Of a stretch of 64,000 nt of DNA, positions 43,616-55,553 are shown one piece after another. The translations under genes and the position numbers were made by a program. The DNA is taken from the NCBI GenBank assembly GCA_038040445.1, contig JBBPIG010000009.1, positions 104,214 to 168,213 of the forward strand. The letters run 5' to 3'. The notes under the pieces are model-generated. The model made no database searches. It had not been told where the DNA came from and was given only the letters and a program-made list of their open reading frames with translations. The DNA is from Acidobacteriota bacterium. Lineage in GTDB: Bacteria > Acidobacteriota > Blastocatellia > UBA7656. Numbering within the stretch: the stretch's first letter is position 1; each line of letters starts with the position of its first letter.

Positions 43616-43687
43616 CCTAACCACAAAGGCACAAAGTCACAAAGGCTCAAAACAAACCTTTGTGACTTCGTGCCTTTGTGGTTTAGG
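43616..43687. repeat. CACAAAG-type palindromic intergenic repeat
   Basis: Arm 43616-43645 and arm 43657-43687 are reverse complements apart from one mismatch and one extra base. The words are the same as at 6191-6298. The right arm contains the TAA stop of the upstream gene (43683-43685). Confidence 0.85.
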
Positions 43688-44606
43688 TGTATTTCACCCA
43701 GCCGCGGCCTTCGTGGCCAAAGTGAAAAACATTCGGGTGGATGATCTCCGACAGGATCTCCAGCGACTCGGCGAGCCTCGGTCCGGGCCGGTTGAAGTAC
43801 TGATTGCCGTCGGCGACAAACACCCTCCCGCTCTTGACCGCCTTCAGTTGCTTCCACTCCGGCTTAGTACTGAGCAAGTGCATCTCTTGAAGCGTGCGCT
43901 CGATACTGAAGCCGCACGGCGAAACGAAAATTATGTCCGGGTCTTTTGCGACCAGCTCTTCCCATGTCATCCACGGCGAATGCTTACCCGCTTCGCCGAA
44001 GAGGTTGACCCCGCCGGCCATCTCCACAAGCTCGGGCATCCAGTTGCCGCCCGCCATCAGCGGCTCAATCCATTCGATGTAAGCGACAGTCGGATTCAAT
44101 TCGAGCCAGTGAACGCGCTGGACGATGTCGTCCATTCGGCTCTCGATCTTGTTGATTAGACCTTCCGCGCGCTCAGCGGCGCCCAGCGCCTCGCCCACGC
44201 GACGAATGTCAGCCCAGACGTCGTCCAGGCAATTAGGTTCGAGGGAGACGATCACCGGACTCGAGCTTGTCATCTCGCAAACGGCCATCTCGACGTCCTT
44301 GAGGCTGACCGCGCACACCTCGCATTGTGATTGAGTGATTATGTGAGTGGGCTTCAGTTCTTCAAGCAGGCGCGGATCGACGTGATAAACGCTCAACGCT
44401 TCCAGCAGGGAAGCCTTTACGCGCTGATCGATCTCGGAGCTCGTGCCTTCGACGTTGAACTTCGGGCGGGTGAGTTGCGGGAGGAGCTTCACCGACGGCG
44501 GGTAGTCACATTCGTGCGAGCGTCCGACCAACTGGTCTTCGAACCCGAGTGCGCACACGATCTCAGTTGCGCTTGCTATGAGGGAGACTACTCTATTGTT
44601 CATCAT
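43683..44606 (-). CDS. BtuF-like cobalamin/metal-chelate binding protein
   Basis: A 307-residue protein of the periplasmic-binding fold used for vitamin B12 and iron chelates. RVVSLIASATEIVCALGF and LVGRSHECDYP are typical of the BtuF-like group, and PTHIITQSQCEVC is the usual second block. There is no signal peptide, which fits a cytoplasmic relative rather than the transporter component. The ATG pair at the start leaves one residue uncertain. The B12-dependent lyase at 914-3025 makes a B12 link attractive, but the two genes are 40 kb apart. The last codon lies inside a palindromic repeat. Confidence 0.78.
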   Translation of the reverse strand: MMNNRVVSLIASATEIVCALGFEDQLVGRSHECDYPPSVKLLPQLTRPKFNVEGTSSEIDQRVKASLLEALSVYHVDPRLLEELKPTHIITQSQCEVCAVSLKDVEMAVCEMTSSSPVIVSLEPNCLDDVWADIRRVGEALGAAERAEGLINKIESRMDDIVQRVHWLELNPTVAYIEWIEPLMAGGNWMPELVEMAGGVNLFGEAGKHSPWMTWEELVAKDPDIIFVSPCGFSIERTLQEMHLLSTKPEWKQLKAVKSGRVFVADGNQYFNRPGPRLAESLEILSEIIHPNVFHFGHEGRGWVKYT

Positions 44607-44715
44607 CTATGAGGCCACAGTCACAACAGCGAGAACGGTGATATTCATTGTCTTCCGGCGAGCCGGAGCCCGAACACACTGCAGCAGAATTCAAGGCCCT
44701 GACCGCGTCTGCTGG

Positions 44716-44922
44716 TTAGGTGCTCCCATGAAACGCCTTGAGATGAGCATCTAACTCTGCCTTACTGATCACGGAGCCACAAAACTTGCAGATTTTGCGA
44801 GCCGGACATTTCTTCAGATGAGCTTCATAGACTCGTACGTTCTGACCTTCAAAACAGTACGGACATTGTCGTTCATCACGGACCACGTGTCTCTTCAGTG
44901 GGCTTGAGCGGGTGGCAGACAT
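44716..44922 (-). CDS. Small two-zinc-finger protein
   Basis: A 68-residue protein with two finger-like units: CPYCFEGQNVRVYEAHLKKC and, after it, CKFCGSVISKAELDAHLKAF followed by a histidine. Each has CxxC followed by histidine and a second histidine or cysteine. Such small proteins may bind nucleic acid or another protein. No family was recognised. It is isolated between the BtuF-like gene and the decayed thiC tail. Confidence 0.55.
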   Translation of the reverse strand: MSATRSSPLKRHVVRDERQCPYCFEGQNVRVYEAHLKKCPARKICKFCGSVISKAELDAHLKAFHGST

Positions 44923-44935
44923 CTTCTACTAGAGA

Positions 44936-45118
44936 TCATGTCGAACATGAAGGGCAACCGTCAGCGGCGATCCTGTCGCGATCATCCTTCCTACAGACCT
45001 CCGCGCCCGCCTTCTTGAACTCCTCAGCCTTCTCCTTCAAAACGAGCTCAAGCGCGACCATTTCGTTCAGGTTGCGCCGAGCCGCGTAGTCCCGCACCTC
45101 CTGGGCGATCTTCCTCAA
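44936..45118 (-). pseudogene. Remnant of a thiC 3' end
   Basis: About 45 codons resemble the C-terminus of ThiC encoded at 45745-47661: KIAQEVRDYAARRNLNEMVA here, [20 protein letters not shown] there, and both continue with LKEKAEEFK and QAG or KAG. No ThiC core precedes it. It is therefore a displaced tail, separated from the real gene by the toxin-antitoxin pair. The divergence is too large for a very recent duplication. Confidence 0.75.
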
Positions 45119-45159
45119 ATGGGCGGGTCGTTGTCCGCGATAGAAAACAACGAGGCTGT

Positions 45160-45428
45160 TTAAGCGACTCGCTCTTCAAAGAGGATAACCGGAACGTTCA
45201 GGGTTCTACTCCTGCGTTTGCGTCGCTGATTGGTCAGCAATTCCGCAACGGTTCGCCCGACGTCTGACTTTACTACTCTTTCACCGCATCTCGGACAAAC
45301 GCCAGCGGGAACGCCGTCTAGAACGATCAGCTTCCCTTTGATCCAGAAGTCTTGCTTCACTCGCTGTTCTGTCATCCGCTCACCGCAGGTCTGGCAGTTT
45401 CCATATTCGTACTCTTTGGTCAGCTTCT

Positions 45429-45432
<4 letters not shown>
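45160..45432 (-). CDS. YgiT-type zinc-finger antitoxin
   Basis: A 90-residue protein. The N-terminal half holds two CxxC pairs, CQTCGERM and CPRCGERVV, as in YgiT/MqsA-like antitoxin zinc domains. The C-terminal half is basic and ends VPVILFEERVA. No helix-turn-helix is obvious. The ATG overlaps the stop of the original frame of the DUF4258 toxin (ATGA), the usual layout of this toxin-antitoxin type with the toxin first. Confidence 0.75.
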
Positions 45433-47753
<2,321 letters not shown>

Positions 47754-47818
47754 ATAGTTATTCGTAAAAGCGTGATGCGTGACCGGATCGGTACGACGCG
47801 TCAACGCCAGATTAGCAA

Positions 47819-48370
47819 TCAGGCGAATAGATCATCAACCGGCATCGTCCACCCAGGCAACGCCGGTTCAGCGTCGGCAATGTCGCCGCAGTGAAACAGC
47901 CTTGGGGCATCAGGATCATCAGCGCGGTAGCATCTTATGACTTGATCTCTGAGCACATCGACGTCCCACACGAGGAGCGTTCCGGCTGCGAAGTAGTCCG
48001 CGCGTTTCTTAGCCATTTTCTCCTCAGCCCTCCGACCGTAGTCGCCCTCGCTTCGCACCTCGACAGCGAAGATTGGCGCGCCATCAAGAAACTTACCGCC
48101 AGTACGCGGACCAATGTAGAAAGCGGCATCCGGGCTGACTGATTTGCGGTTAGGCAGGTTGACGATGAAGGCGGCATTGTCGTTGTACGCGCGGCCGGTT
48201 TTTGTGCGGCGCCCATATTCGCGCAGACTGACAAATACCTCGCTGGCCGCCGTGTTGGGCAAGTCTCCTGTGGGGCTCATAAGTACGAGTTCTCCATCCA
48301 CAATCTCGGCCTTACCGTCTTCGTCAACATGGTAGAGATCTTCGATTGTGGCTTCAGTTCGTGTGCTCAT
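47819..48370 (-). CDS. Uma2 family (DUF820) putative endonuclease
   Basis: A 183-residue Uma2 protein. Asp in SVSPDAAFYIG, Glu in IFAVEVRSEGD and Lys in KRADYFAAGTLLVWDVD form the nuclease-like core. KAEIVDGELVLMSPTGD is the N-terminal family motif. It is only distantly related to the tandem pair at 8763 and 9376. AAGG stands before the ATG, and a TATAAT hexamer about 70 bases upstream (48439-48444, minus) could be its promoter. Its role is unknown. Confidence 0.85.
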   Translation of the reverse strand: MSTRTEATIEDLYHVDEDGKAEIVDGELVLMSPTGDLPNTAASEVFVSLREYGRRTKTGRAYNDNAAFIVNLPNRKSVSPDAAFYIGPRTGGKFLDGAPIFAVEVRSEGDYGRRAEEKMAKKRADYFAAGTLLVWDVDVLRDQVIRCYRADDPDAPRLFHCGDIADAEPALPGWTMPVDDLFA

Positions 48371-48493
48371 ACTAACCTTCTGATTAACGCCCCAGGAAAG
48401 CGCAATGCTAAATGCGTTGATTACTTGTCGACGCTGGGATTATACGCCTACCCACGCCCGCGTTGCACCGTACGCTGAATAGCTTAGCGAGGA

Positions 48494-49495
48494 TCACTGC
48501 GATTCGCGAGCTTCATTTCCGCCGAGCACTCTATACAACGGTTTCGCCATCATCACGATCGCGACCGCCAGGAGAGCGCCCGCCACAACATCAACAACGT
48601 AATGGTAGCGTAAGTACACCGTCGAGATGATCACGCCCGCTCCAAGCGGAAGAAGCCACCAGAAAGTCTTCCGGTGAAATCTGTGCGCATAGTAGAGCAC
48701 CAGCAGCGTGAGTTCCGTGTGACCGCTGGGAAAGCAATCGCGCGTGATACCTTCGGCGCGGTCCAGCATCGCGCGAACCGGCTGAAACAACCAGATTCCC
48801 GTAAGCGGCTTTGTCTGGGCTTGCACTATCTCCGGCAGGAAGCGCGGTCCGATGGCAGGAACTAGAATGTAGCCCAGATAAGAGAGGTAAAATCCCAACA
48901 CCACGATGAACACCCAGAAGTGAAACTTTTCAAACCATCCCTTTCGCCAAAGAACAACGCCGAGAATGACCGGCAAAAGATAGTAGCTCGAATATGTGAG
49001 CTGAAGGACTTCGGTTAATGGTGGCGATGTGAACCGCTCGAGCCAAACCGTCGGATGCACGCCAAGAAAACGTTGATCAATCGCAGCCAGCTCCCCGTCA
49101 AAATCGCGCGGGTGAATGAGCGGTATCAGATAGCTCAGTTCCTTATAGGTGATTGGTATCAGCGCGACCGGATACCAGCCACGGACAAAAAGCGTGAGGG
49201 GGAGAGCGGCTGCCGAGTGTGCCGAGTTTCTCCATCGGGCTAACAACACGACCAATGCGATCAGAAAAGCATGTCCCCCAAAAAGCAGGCCCCACCATTG
49301 GATCCTGTAGCTGAAGATCAGAATCAACAACGCGGTAACTGCAAGATACCCGATAACAACTTTGTCGGCAGGATTGAGAAAGGTCTGTTTACTCGAGTCG
49401 CGAGCATCTCCTGGCGCAGGATCGGCTAGCCGCACTCTCGCCGCGTCTTTCTGCCTAGTTTCTCCGTCGCCCTCTCGAAGGTCTGTGCTGCTCAC
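48494..49495 (-). CDS. PAP2-superfamily membrane phosphatase/transferase
   Basis: A 333-residue membrane protein with about eight hydrophobic segments. The PAP2 motifs are visible: CFPSGHTELTLLVLYYAH for the second, and LRYHYVVDVVAG for the third. The form resembles the inositolphosphotransferase (Aur1/Ipt1-like) branch. Such enzymes move or remove phosphate from lipid head groups or prenyl phosphates. The start overlaps the stop of the epimerase gene by four bases (ATGA), so the two are translationally coupled. Confidence 0.82.
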   Translation of the reverse strand: MSSTDLREGDGETRQKDAARVRLADPAPGDARDSSKQTFLNPADKVVIGYLAVTALLILIFSYRIQWWGLLFGGHAFLIALVVLLARWRNSAHSAAALPLTLFVRGWYPVALIPITYKELSYLIPLIHPRDFDGELAAIDQRFLGVHPTVWLERFTSPPLTEVLQLTYSSYYLLPVILGVVLWRKGWFEKFHFWVFIVVLGFYLSYLGYILVPAIGPRFLPEIVQAQTKPLTGIWLFQPVRAMLDRAEGITRDCFPSGHTELTLLVLYYAHRFHRKTFWWLLPLGAGVIISTVYLRYHYVVDVVAGALLAVAIVMMAKPLYRVLGGNEARESQ

Positions 49496-50508
49496 AACCA
49501 GCCCTCGCTTTTGTACCAGGCGATCGTCTCGCGCAGCCCTTCTTCGAGCGGCACACGAGGATTGTAGCCGAGCTCGGTCCTGGCGCGTTCGATCGAGCAG
49601 GTCCAGAACGCCTGCGAGAGGTCGGTCACCTTGTCACGATTGATAACCGGCGGCTTTCGCATGAGGGCTGCTGCTCCTTCGGCAACAAGCGCGACGCCGT
49701 AAGCTACGGACCGGGGGATGGCAATTGCGCGCAGCCTTCTATGCATGAGCGCGGCCATCAAATCGGCGACCGCGCGCATCGAGTAATCGTCTTCGCTCGA
49801 AACAAAGTAGGTGCGTCCGGCTGAGACATCGCTCTCGCCCGCAAGAATTATTCCCTCGACCAGGTCGCGCACGTGGACGAGGCTCACTCGCTTATCGTGA
49901 CGGCCGATCATCGGGAACATGCCGCCCTTCACGGCCTTGAAGAACTCGAAGATGCCGTAGTCGCGAGGGCCATATACCGCGGGTGGCCTGACGATTGTGA
50001 CTGGCAACAGGTCGGAGACGGCGCGCACTGCTTCTTCGGCCAGGAGCTTGCTGCGTCCATAGGGCGTGATCGGCGAAGGCGGTGAATCTTCGTCAACTGG
50101 CTTTCCGTCGCTGCCCGGCCCGACCGCCGCAAGCGAGCTGATGTATACGAACCTTTTTATCCGATCGCGCCGCTTGAGCGCTTCGGCAAGAATCGCTTCA
50201 GTGCCTCGGTGATTGACGGTGAAATAATCCTTGGCCCGCCGCGCGAATGTCGTGCCCGCTACGTGATAGATGGCGCCGACACCGGCTAACGCGGCGTCCC
50301 AATCGGTCGAATCGTCGAGCCCGCCATATGCCAGCTCGATCTCAGGATGCTTGAGGTAACGCAGCTTGCTCGTCTTTCGCGCGAGGCATCGGACGGAGCT
50401 CCCGCGCTCGACGAGGTGGTCGACGAGATGGCTTCCGACGAAGCCAGTTGCGCCGGTTATCAGGACTTTTTTGTACTCGCTCGGGTCGATCATATGATCA
50501 CTCGTCAT
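49492..50508 (-). CDS. NAD-dependent epimerase/dehydratase
   Basis: A 338-residue short-chain extended dehydrogenase. LITGATGFVGSHLVDHL is the NAD-binding motif, and the catalytic Tyr-Lys pair is in YGRSKLLAEEAV. Members act on nucleotide sugars, isoprenoid precursors or sterols. The pairing with a PAP2 enzyme and the form of the C-terminal half recall hopanoid- or sterol-linked epimerases, but that is not certain. An ATG at 50493 is an equally good start. The M20 peptidase gene ends seven bases upstream. Confidence 0.82.
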   Translation of the reverse strand: MTSDHMIDPSEYKKVLITGATGFVGSHLVDHLVERGSSVRCLARKTSKLRYLKHPEIELAYGGLDDSTDWDAALAGVGAIYHVAGTTFARRAKDYFTVNHRGTEAILAEALKRRDRIKRFVYISSLAAVGPGSDGKPVDEDSPPSPITPYGRSKLLAEEAVRAVSDLLPVTIVRPPAVYGPRDYGIFEFFKAVKGGMFPMIGRHDKRVSLVHVRDLVEGIILAGESDVSAGRTYFVSSEDDYSMRAVADLMAALMHRRLRAIAIPRSVAYGVALVAEGAAALMRKPPVINRDKVTDLSQAFWTCSIERARTELGYNPRVPLEEGLRETIAWYKSEGWL

Positions 50509-50515
50509 TCCTGTA

Positions 50516-51808
50516 CTATCTGTTCGCAGCGTGGCGATCGAGGTAATCGAGCAGCACGTTCGACATCACCTTCACTCCGACCACCAGGCTCTCTTCATCA
50601 ACATCGAATTCCGCGGTGTGCCACGCCGGCATCAACCCTTTCGCTTTGTTGCCGACGCCCAGAAAGTAGAAGAAGCCGGGAATGACTTTCTGATAGTAGG
50701 AGAAATCTTCGGCGGGCATAAAAGGCTTGAGCAAGACGACGTTTGCGTCTCCGACTAAGCGCCGAATCGTCGGCAGCGTTTCGTCAACCAGCCGAGGATC
50801 GTTGTAGGTCACAGGATTCGAGTCGTCGAACGACAGGTCAAACTTTGCATCGTAAGCAGACGTCACGCTACCGAGAGTTTGCCGCATCAACTCGTGCGCG
50901 CGCGAGCGAACGTTTTCGTTCAACGCGCGCATCGTGCCTTCCATCTTCACTTCCTCAGCGATGATGTTGTTGCGGTCACCGCCTTTGATCGTGCCGATAG
51001 TGATGACCAGCGGTTCAAGCGGATCGATCCGACGGCTGCGAATTGTCTGAAGCGCGGTGACGCACTCGGCGGCTACAACGACCGCGTCCACGCCAAGCTG
51101 CGGCTGCGCGCCGTGAGACCTCTTGCCGCGAATCGTTATCGTGAACCGATCCGAAGAAGCCATCGCCGGTCCTGAGTGATAACCGATCTGACCAACTTCG
51201 AAGCCGGCGGTGTGCAACCCAAAAATAGCCTGCGGGCGCGGGTTCTCGAGCGCCCCTTCCTTGATCATCAAGCTCGCGCCGCCTTCTTCGCCTTGCGGCG
51301 CGCCTTCTTCCGCGGGTTGAAAGATGAATTTGATCGAGCCCGCAATCTGATCGCGCATCTTGCTCAGCACTTCCGCGACGCCAAGCGCAACCGTCGTGTG
51401 CACGTCGTGACCGCAGGCGTGTTTGACTCCGGGAGTCTGCGACTTGTACGGCACGTCGATGGTCTCTTGAATCGGGAGCGCGTCCATATCGGCTCGCACT
51501 GCAACGACGGGTCCGGGCTTGGAACCCTTGAGCAGAGCGACGACTCCGTACTTGCCGACGCCGGTCTTCACTTCATCAAGTCCGAGCGCGCGAAGTCTCT
51601 CCGCGACTACTCGCGAGGTGCGCTCTTCTCGATTCGAGAGCTCGGGATGCATGTGAAAATCGCGGCGTTGTTCGATGAGCTTCGCGCGCAGGGCTTCGGC
51701 TGCTTGAGCGATTTGCTGCTCGCGTCCCGTCGAAGGCTTCTCCGCCGCCACCATGAGCGGTGTTAAAGCGAGAAACAACACAAGAGCGGCAACCGGCTTT
51801 TGTTTCAT
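50516..51808 (-). CDS. Secreted M20 family amidohydrolase/peptidase
   Basis: A 430-residue M20 enzyme, of the group that cleaves N-acyl amino acids or small peptides using two zinc ions. It has a signal peptide (about 1-22, ending MVAAEK). Metal ligands lie in HACGHDVHT and FQPAEEGAPQGE. The dimerisation domain begins near RFTITIRGKRSHGAQP. The last ligand region is PFMPAEDFSYY. It is co-directional with the epimerase and PAP2 genes. Confidence 0.88.
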   Translation of the reverse strand: MKQKPVAALVLFLALTPLMVAAEKPSTGREQQIAQAAEALRAKLIEQRRDFHMHPELSNREERTSRVVAERLRALGLDEVKTGVGKYGVVALLKGSKPGPVVAVRADMDALPIQETIDVPYKSQTPGVKHACGHDVHTTVALGVAEVLSKMRDQIAGSIKFIFQPAEEGAPQGEEGGASLMIKEGALENPRPQAIFGLHTAGFEVGQIGYHSGPAMASSDRFTITIRGKRSHGAQPQLGVDAVVVAAECVTALQTIRSRRIDPLEPLVITIGTIKGGDRNNIIAEEVKMEGTMRALNENVRSRAHELMRQTLGSVTSAYDAKFDLSFDDSNPVTYNDPRLVDETLPTIRRLVGDANVVLLKPFMPAEDFSYYQKVIPGFFYFLGVGNKAKGLMPAWHTAEFDVDEESLVVGVKVMSNVLLDYLDRHAANR

Positions 51809-52105
51809 CTATAGTCTCCGTTGCATTCGTCTGGACTCACGGGTGAATCGCAAGCGAAGAGTATTGCTTGCGTTGACACAGGGTCAAGGGCGTGTTGCGG
51901 CTCGACGGATGGAAATTGCGCAAGGTCGTCACATGTGTTGTGTGACGGGTGACGATATCGCTCAAACTCGCCGTCAAACGCGACTCGGGTCGCCAGGTCG
52001 CGGACGATTGACTCGCTTCAAGCGGCGTGATGTAATCGCGGGTCTCAGAAGCCCAAGCTCTCGGGCGCAATGGCGGATCCAGGCTTGGCCAGGGAGGAAT
52101 AGATT

Positions 52106-54286
52106 ATGAAGCGCACGATGTTTGTTCTGGTTGTTTCGCTCTCGGTTTGCATAGCGGCGCTCGCGCAGCAGAAGCGAGCTATGACCTTCGAAGACGTTCT
52201 CGCAACGAAGAGCGTTTCCGATGCGCAAGTCTCGCCCGATGGCAAGTGGGTCGCTTACGTCGTCACCTCTGTCGATATGAAAGAAAACGCCAACGACGCC
52301 GACATCTGGTTGGTTTCGACTGCGGGAGGCGGTACCCTTCGGCTCACTACAAACAAGAAGAACGACACCCAACCTCGTTGGTCGCCTGATGGGAAGCGCA
52401 TTGCGTTCATCTCGGCTCGCGAAGAGAAGCCGCAGATCTTCTTGATCTCGCCCTTTGGCGGCGAAGCCGAGAAGCTCACCGACTCGAAGTCCGGTGCGCA
52501 ATCCCTTCAATGGTCGCCCGATGGAAACCGCATCGCTTACGTTGCTCAGCAGGAGCTCACCCCCGACGAAGAGAAGAAACAGAAAGAGAAAGACGACGCG
52601 CAAGTGGTGGACAAGAATTTCAAGTTCTCGCGCATCTGGGTCATCGACGTGAGCACCAAGAAGGCCAGCGAGCTGGTTAAGGGCGACTACAACGCCGGCG
52701 ATCCACAGTGGTCGCCGAACGGCAGCTCGCTCGCGTTTGTCACAAACCCGACGCCCAAAGCCGACGATGGCAGCCGGTCAGATATCTGGGTGATCGATGT
52801 GGCGACCGCTGCGAGCGCCGACGTGGGTGTCTTCCAGAAGAAGCTCGCGGCGCTTACAGAGACGCTTGCGGGTTTGGAAACGACCTTCGGGCCCAACAAC
52901 CCGCGAATCATGGAAGCTCGCGCCCAGATTGAATCCGTGCGGAAAGAAATGAATCAGAAGCTCGGGCTGCGAAAGCTGGTCGACAACGAAGGCCCGGACA
53001 GCGCGCCGCGATGGTCTCCCGATGGCCGGCAGATCGCTTTTTCGAGCCGCGATTCGAAGAACGGGGAGATCGGCCAGCAGAGACTGATGATCGTTGGCTC
53101 GGAGGGCGGGACACCTCGCGAGGTCGCGCCCCGATTTGAATATCAACCGGGTCCGCCGAAATGGTCAGCGGATGGCCGAACCATCTACTTCAATGCCGGC
53201 GTGCGAACAACCAGCCAGTTGTTCTCGGCGCCGGCAGCCGGGGGCGAAGCGAAGCAGGTTTCGAACAACGCCGGTGTGATGGGTCAAGCAACGTTTTCGC
53301 GCGACGGATCGGTGGCAGCTTTCACGAAGTCCGACACGCAACACGCCGATGATGTTTACGTAGCGAAGTCTCTTCCTATCGCTGAACCGACCAAGCTCAC
53401 CGATCACAATCCGCAGGTGCGAGAGTTGACACTCGGCGCCAGCGAGGTGGTTCGTTGGAAGGGCAAGGACGGCATGGAGATCGAAGGCATCGTGATCTAC
53501 CCGGCCGGCTATCAACAGGGCAAGCGTTATCCAACCGTCGCGTTGATCCACGGCGGTCCTGCCGGTGTATGGACGCAGAGCTTTCCAAGTTCGTGGAGTA
53601 ACTTTGGGCACGTATGGGCAGCCCAGGGGTGGGTCGCTTTTTATCCGAACATCCGCGGGTCGTCTTCATACGGCGAGAAGTTCCTGCTTGCGAATGTGCG
53701 TGATTGGGGCGGAGGCGACTATCAGGACATTCAAACCGGACTCGATCACTTGATCGCCAAAGGAGTCGCTGATCCGGATAGGCTGGGGCAGGCAGGCTGG
53801 AGCTACGGCGGATACATGACGGCGTGGACCTTAACTCAGACCGATCGTTTCAAAGCGGTGATGGTTGGAGCGGGTCTGACGAATATGTACTCGATGTACT
53901 CGACGAACGATTTACAGCGCATTCTGGAGGCTTACTTCGGCGGGCAACCGTGGGATGACACAGAATTCTACTGGAAGAGGTCGGCGATGGCTTTCATCAA
54001 AAAGGCGAAGACGCCGACGCTGATCTTGCACGGAGGCTCCGACACGCGCGTGCCGCCGAGCCAGGCTCAAGAGCTATACATGGGGCTTCGCAAGAACGGT
54101 GTTCCTGTCGAGATGGTGCTCTTCCCGCGCGAGCCTCACGGACTCGGAGAGCCGCGTCATCGCCTGGACAAAATGCGCCGCGAGTATGCGTGGTTCTCAC
54201 GGTATGTGCTCGGGGTTGAAGTGCCCGAGCCCAAACCAGCAAAGGACGAGAAGAAGTCAGAAGAGAAGCCTTCGCAGAATCAATAG
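52106..54286 (+). CDS. Secreted S9 prolyl-oligopeptidase family protein with an insertion
   Basis: A 726-residue serine peptidase. A signal peptide (1-20) precedes a beta-propeller with repeated WSPDG motifs (about 25-400). The C-terminal alpha/beta hydrolase domain has the triad Ser566 (GWSYGGYMTAW), Asp646 (GGSDTRVPPSQ) and His678 (REPHGLGEP). An unusual helical segment, about residues 236-287, is inserted in the propeller; TFGPNNPRIMEARAQIESV in it resembles a piece of a chain-length-determinant (Wzz/GumC) protein. It probably degrades peptides outside the inner membrane. Confidence 0.9.
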   Translation: MKRTMFVLVVSLSVCIAALAQQKRAMTFEDVLATKSVSDAQVSPDGKWVAYVVTSVDMKENANDADIWLVSTAGGGTLRLTTNKKNDTQPRWSPDGKRIAFISAREEKPQIFLISPFGGEAEKLTDSKSGAQSLQWSPDGNRIAYVAQQELTPDEEKKQKEKDDAQVVDKNFKFSRIWVIDVSTKKASELVKGDYNAGDPQWSPNGSSLAFVTNPTPKADDGSRSDIWVIDVATAASADVGVFQKKLAALTETLAGLETTFGPNNPRIMEARAQIESVRKEMNQKLGLRKLVDNEGPDSAPRWSPDGRQIAFSSRDSKNGEIGQQRLMIVGSEGGTPREVAPRFEYQPGPPKWSADGRTIYFNAGVRTTSQLFSAPAAGGEAKQVSNNAGVMGQATFSRDGSVAAFTKSDTQHADDVYVAKSLPIAEPTKLTDHNPQVRELTLGASEVVRWKGKDGMEIEGIVIYPAGYQQGKRYPTVALIHGGPAGVWTQSFPSSWSNFGHVWAAQGWVAFYPNIRGSSSYGEKFLLANVRDWGGGDYQDIQTGLDHLIAKGVADPDRLGQAGWSYGGYMTAWTLTQTDRFKAVMVGAGLTNMYSMYSTNDLQRILEAYFGGQPWDDTEFYWKRSAMAFIKKAKTPTLILHGGSDTRVPPSQAQELYMGLRKNGVPVEMVLFPREPHGLGEPRHRLDKMRREYAWFSRYVLGVEVPEPKPAKDEKKSEEKPSQNQ

Positions 54287-54398
54287 CTACCTGTCTCAAC
54301 TTCATCGACCCCAACGGTGACGTCGTGATGATCACCATCCCGGTCTGACAGCGTTGGAGCCGCCGACGTTTTTGTTGAGCCCACATTGGGGAACAGTT

Positions 54399-55553
54399 GT
54401 GAGCCAGCAGCCTTCTAGCGCGCCCACACCGGCGGCTGCAGCGCAGCCGACGCGCTTCGGGTCGGGCTGGATCAGCGGCGTTCTCTCTACAGCCTTTGGC
54501 GCTATCGGCCTGGGTGCCGTGTTCTGCTTCCACTACCCGGGGCTTCTCACGATGCCGGCGTTACGCGGGCTTTACCCGATCCCGTACGTGCGGGCGGTGC
54601 TGCACCTCGTATTAGTCGCTTCCTTGGTGCTCGGCGTTCTAAGTGTCTGCCTGCGGCGACGCAAAGCCCTCGGGCTGAGCGGTATCACACTCACTTTGGC
54701 GGCGGGCCTGCTCGGCGGCTCAAGCGTGCCGCTCGATGGAGAGTTGACTCACGGTCCGTTTCTGGGTCTCGACTGGTTTCTGCTCAACTTGATCGCTTAC
54801 TCAGCCGTCTTCATACCGATCGAGCGGATGTTCGCCCGGCGACGGGACCAGCCGATTTTCCGCTTCGGATGGCGGACCGATCTGGCGTACTTCTTTGTCA
54901 GTGCGCTGCTGGTCCAGACCACGACGCTGTTGACCATGAAGCCGGCGATGGTGCTCTTCCATTGGGCGGCGCACCCGGGCTTGCAGGCCTGGGTTGCTGC
55001 GCGGCCATTCGCGTTGCAGTTTGCCGGCATTGTTCTATTTACTGACTTGACGCAGTACTGGGTACACCGGCTGTTCCATAGGGTGCCGGCCCTGTGGCGA
55101 TTCCATTCGATTCACCATTCGACGGAAACTTTGGACTGGTTGGCGGGGTCGCGGTTGCACCTGGTTGATGTGGCCGTGACCCGAGGGCTGACTTACGTCC
55201 CGATCTACCTACTCGGATTTGCGGCGGCGCCGCTCGTCGCCTATGTGGCGTTCGTTAGTGTCCAGGCTACCTTCATTCACTCCAACGTCCGCTTCACGTT
55301 CGGTCCCCTACGATGGCTCGTGGCCACGCCGCAGTTTCATCACTGGCATCACGGCGCTCAACGGGAGGCTTTTGACAAGAACTTTGCCGTGCATCTACCG
55401 GTGCTGGACTGGCTGTTTGGCACGTTCTTGTTGCCGAAGGACCGCTGGCCCGCGTCCTACGGTCTTGGCGGCGGCGATCCGATTCCTCTAGGGTATTTCC
55501 GACAGTTCCTCTATCCGTTTCTGCCGCTGCGTCACGGCAAGTTCGGTTCATAG
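54399..55553 (+). CDS. Sterol desaturase/fatty acid hydroxylase family membrane protein
   Basis: A 384-residue membrane protein with a di-iron histidine cluster: HRLFHR, HSIHHS and HHWHHG are the three boxes of the fatty acid hydroxylase superfamily. The N-terminal 130 residues add three or four extra membrane segments. Family members hydroxylate or desaturate lipids or sterols. The GTG at 54399 with GGGGA seven bases upstream is chosen over the TTG at 54354. It is downstream of the S9 gene on the same strand, with 112 bases between. Confidence 0.85.
   Translation: MSQQPSSAPTPAAAAQPTRFGSGWISGVLSTAFGAIGLGAVFCFHYPGLLTMPALRGLYPIPYVRAVLHLVLVASLVLGVLSVCLRRRKALGLSGITLTLAAGLLGGSSVPLDGELTHGPFLGLDWFLLNLIAYSAVFIPIERMFARRRDQPIFRFGWRTDLAYFFVSALLVQTTTLLTMKPAMVLFHWAAHPGLQAWVAARPFALQFAGIVLFTDLTQYWVHRLFHRVPALWRFHSIHHSTETLDWLAGSRLHLVDVAVTRGLTYVPIYLLGFAAAPLVAYVAFVSVQATFIHSNVRFTFGPLRWLVATPQFHHWHHGAQREAFDKNFAVHLPVLDWLFGTFLLPKDRWPASYGLGGGDPIPLGYFRQFLYPFLPLRHGKFGS

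Noticed and set aside
51836-52105. Plus-strand frame of 118 codons between M20 and S9 genes
   Set aside because: Arg-rich composition typical of an antisense or noncoding frame, no domain and no start signal.
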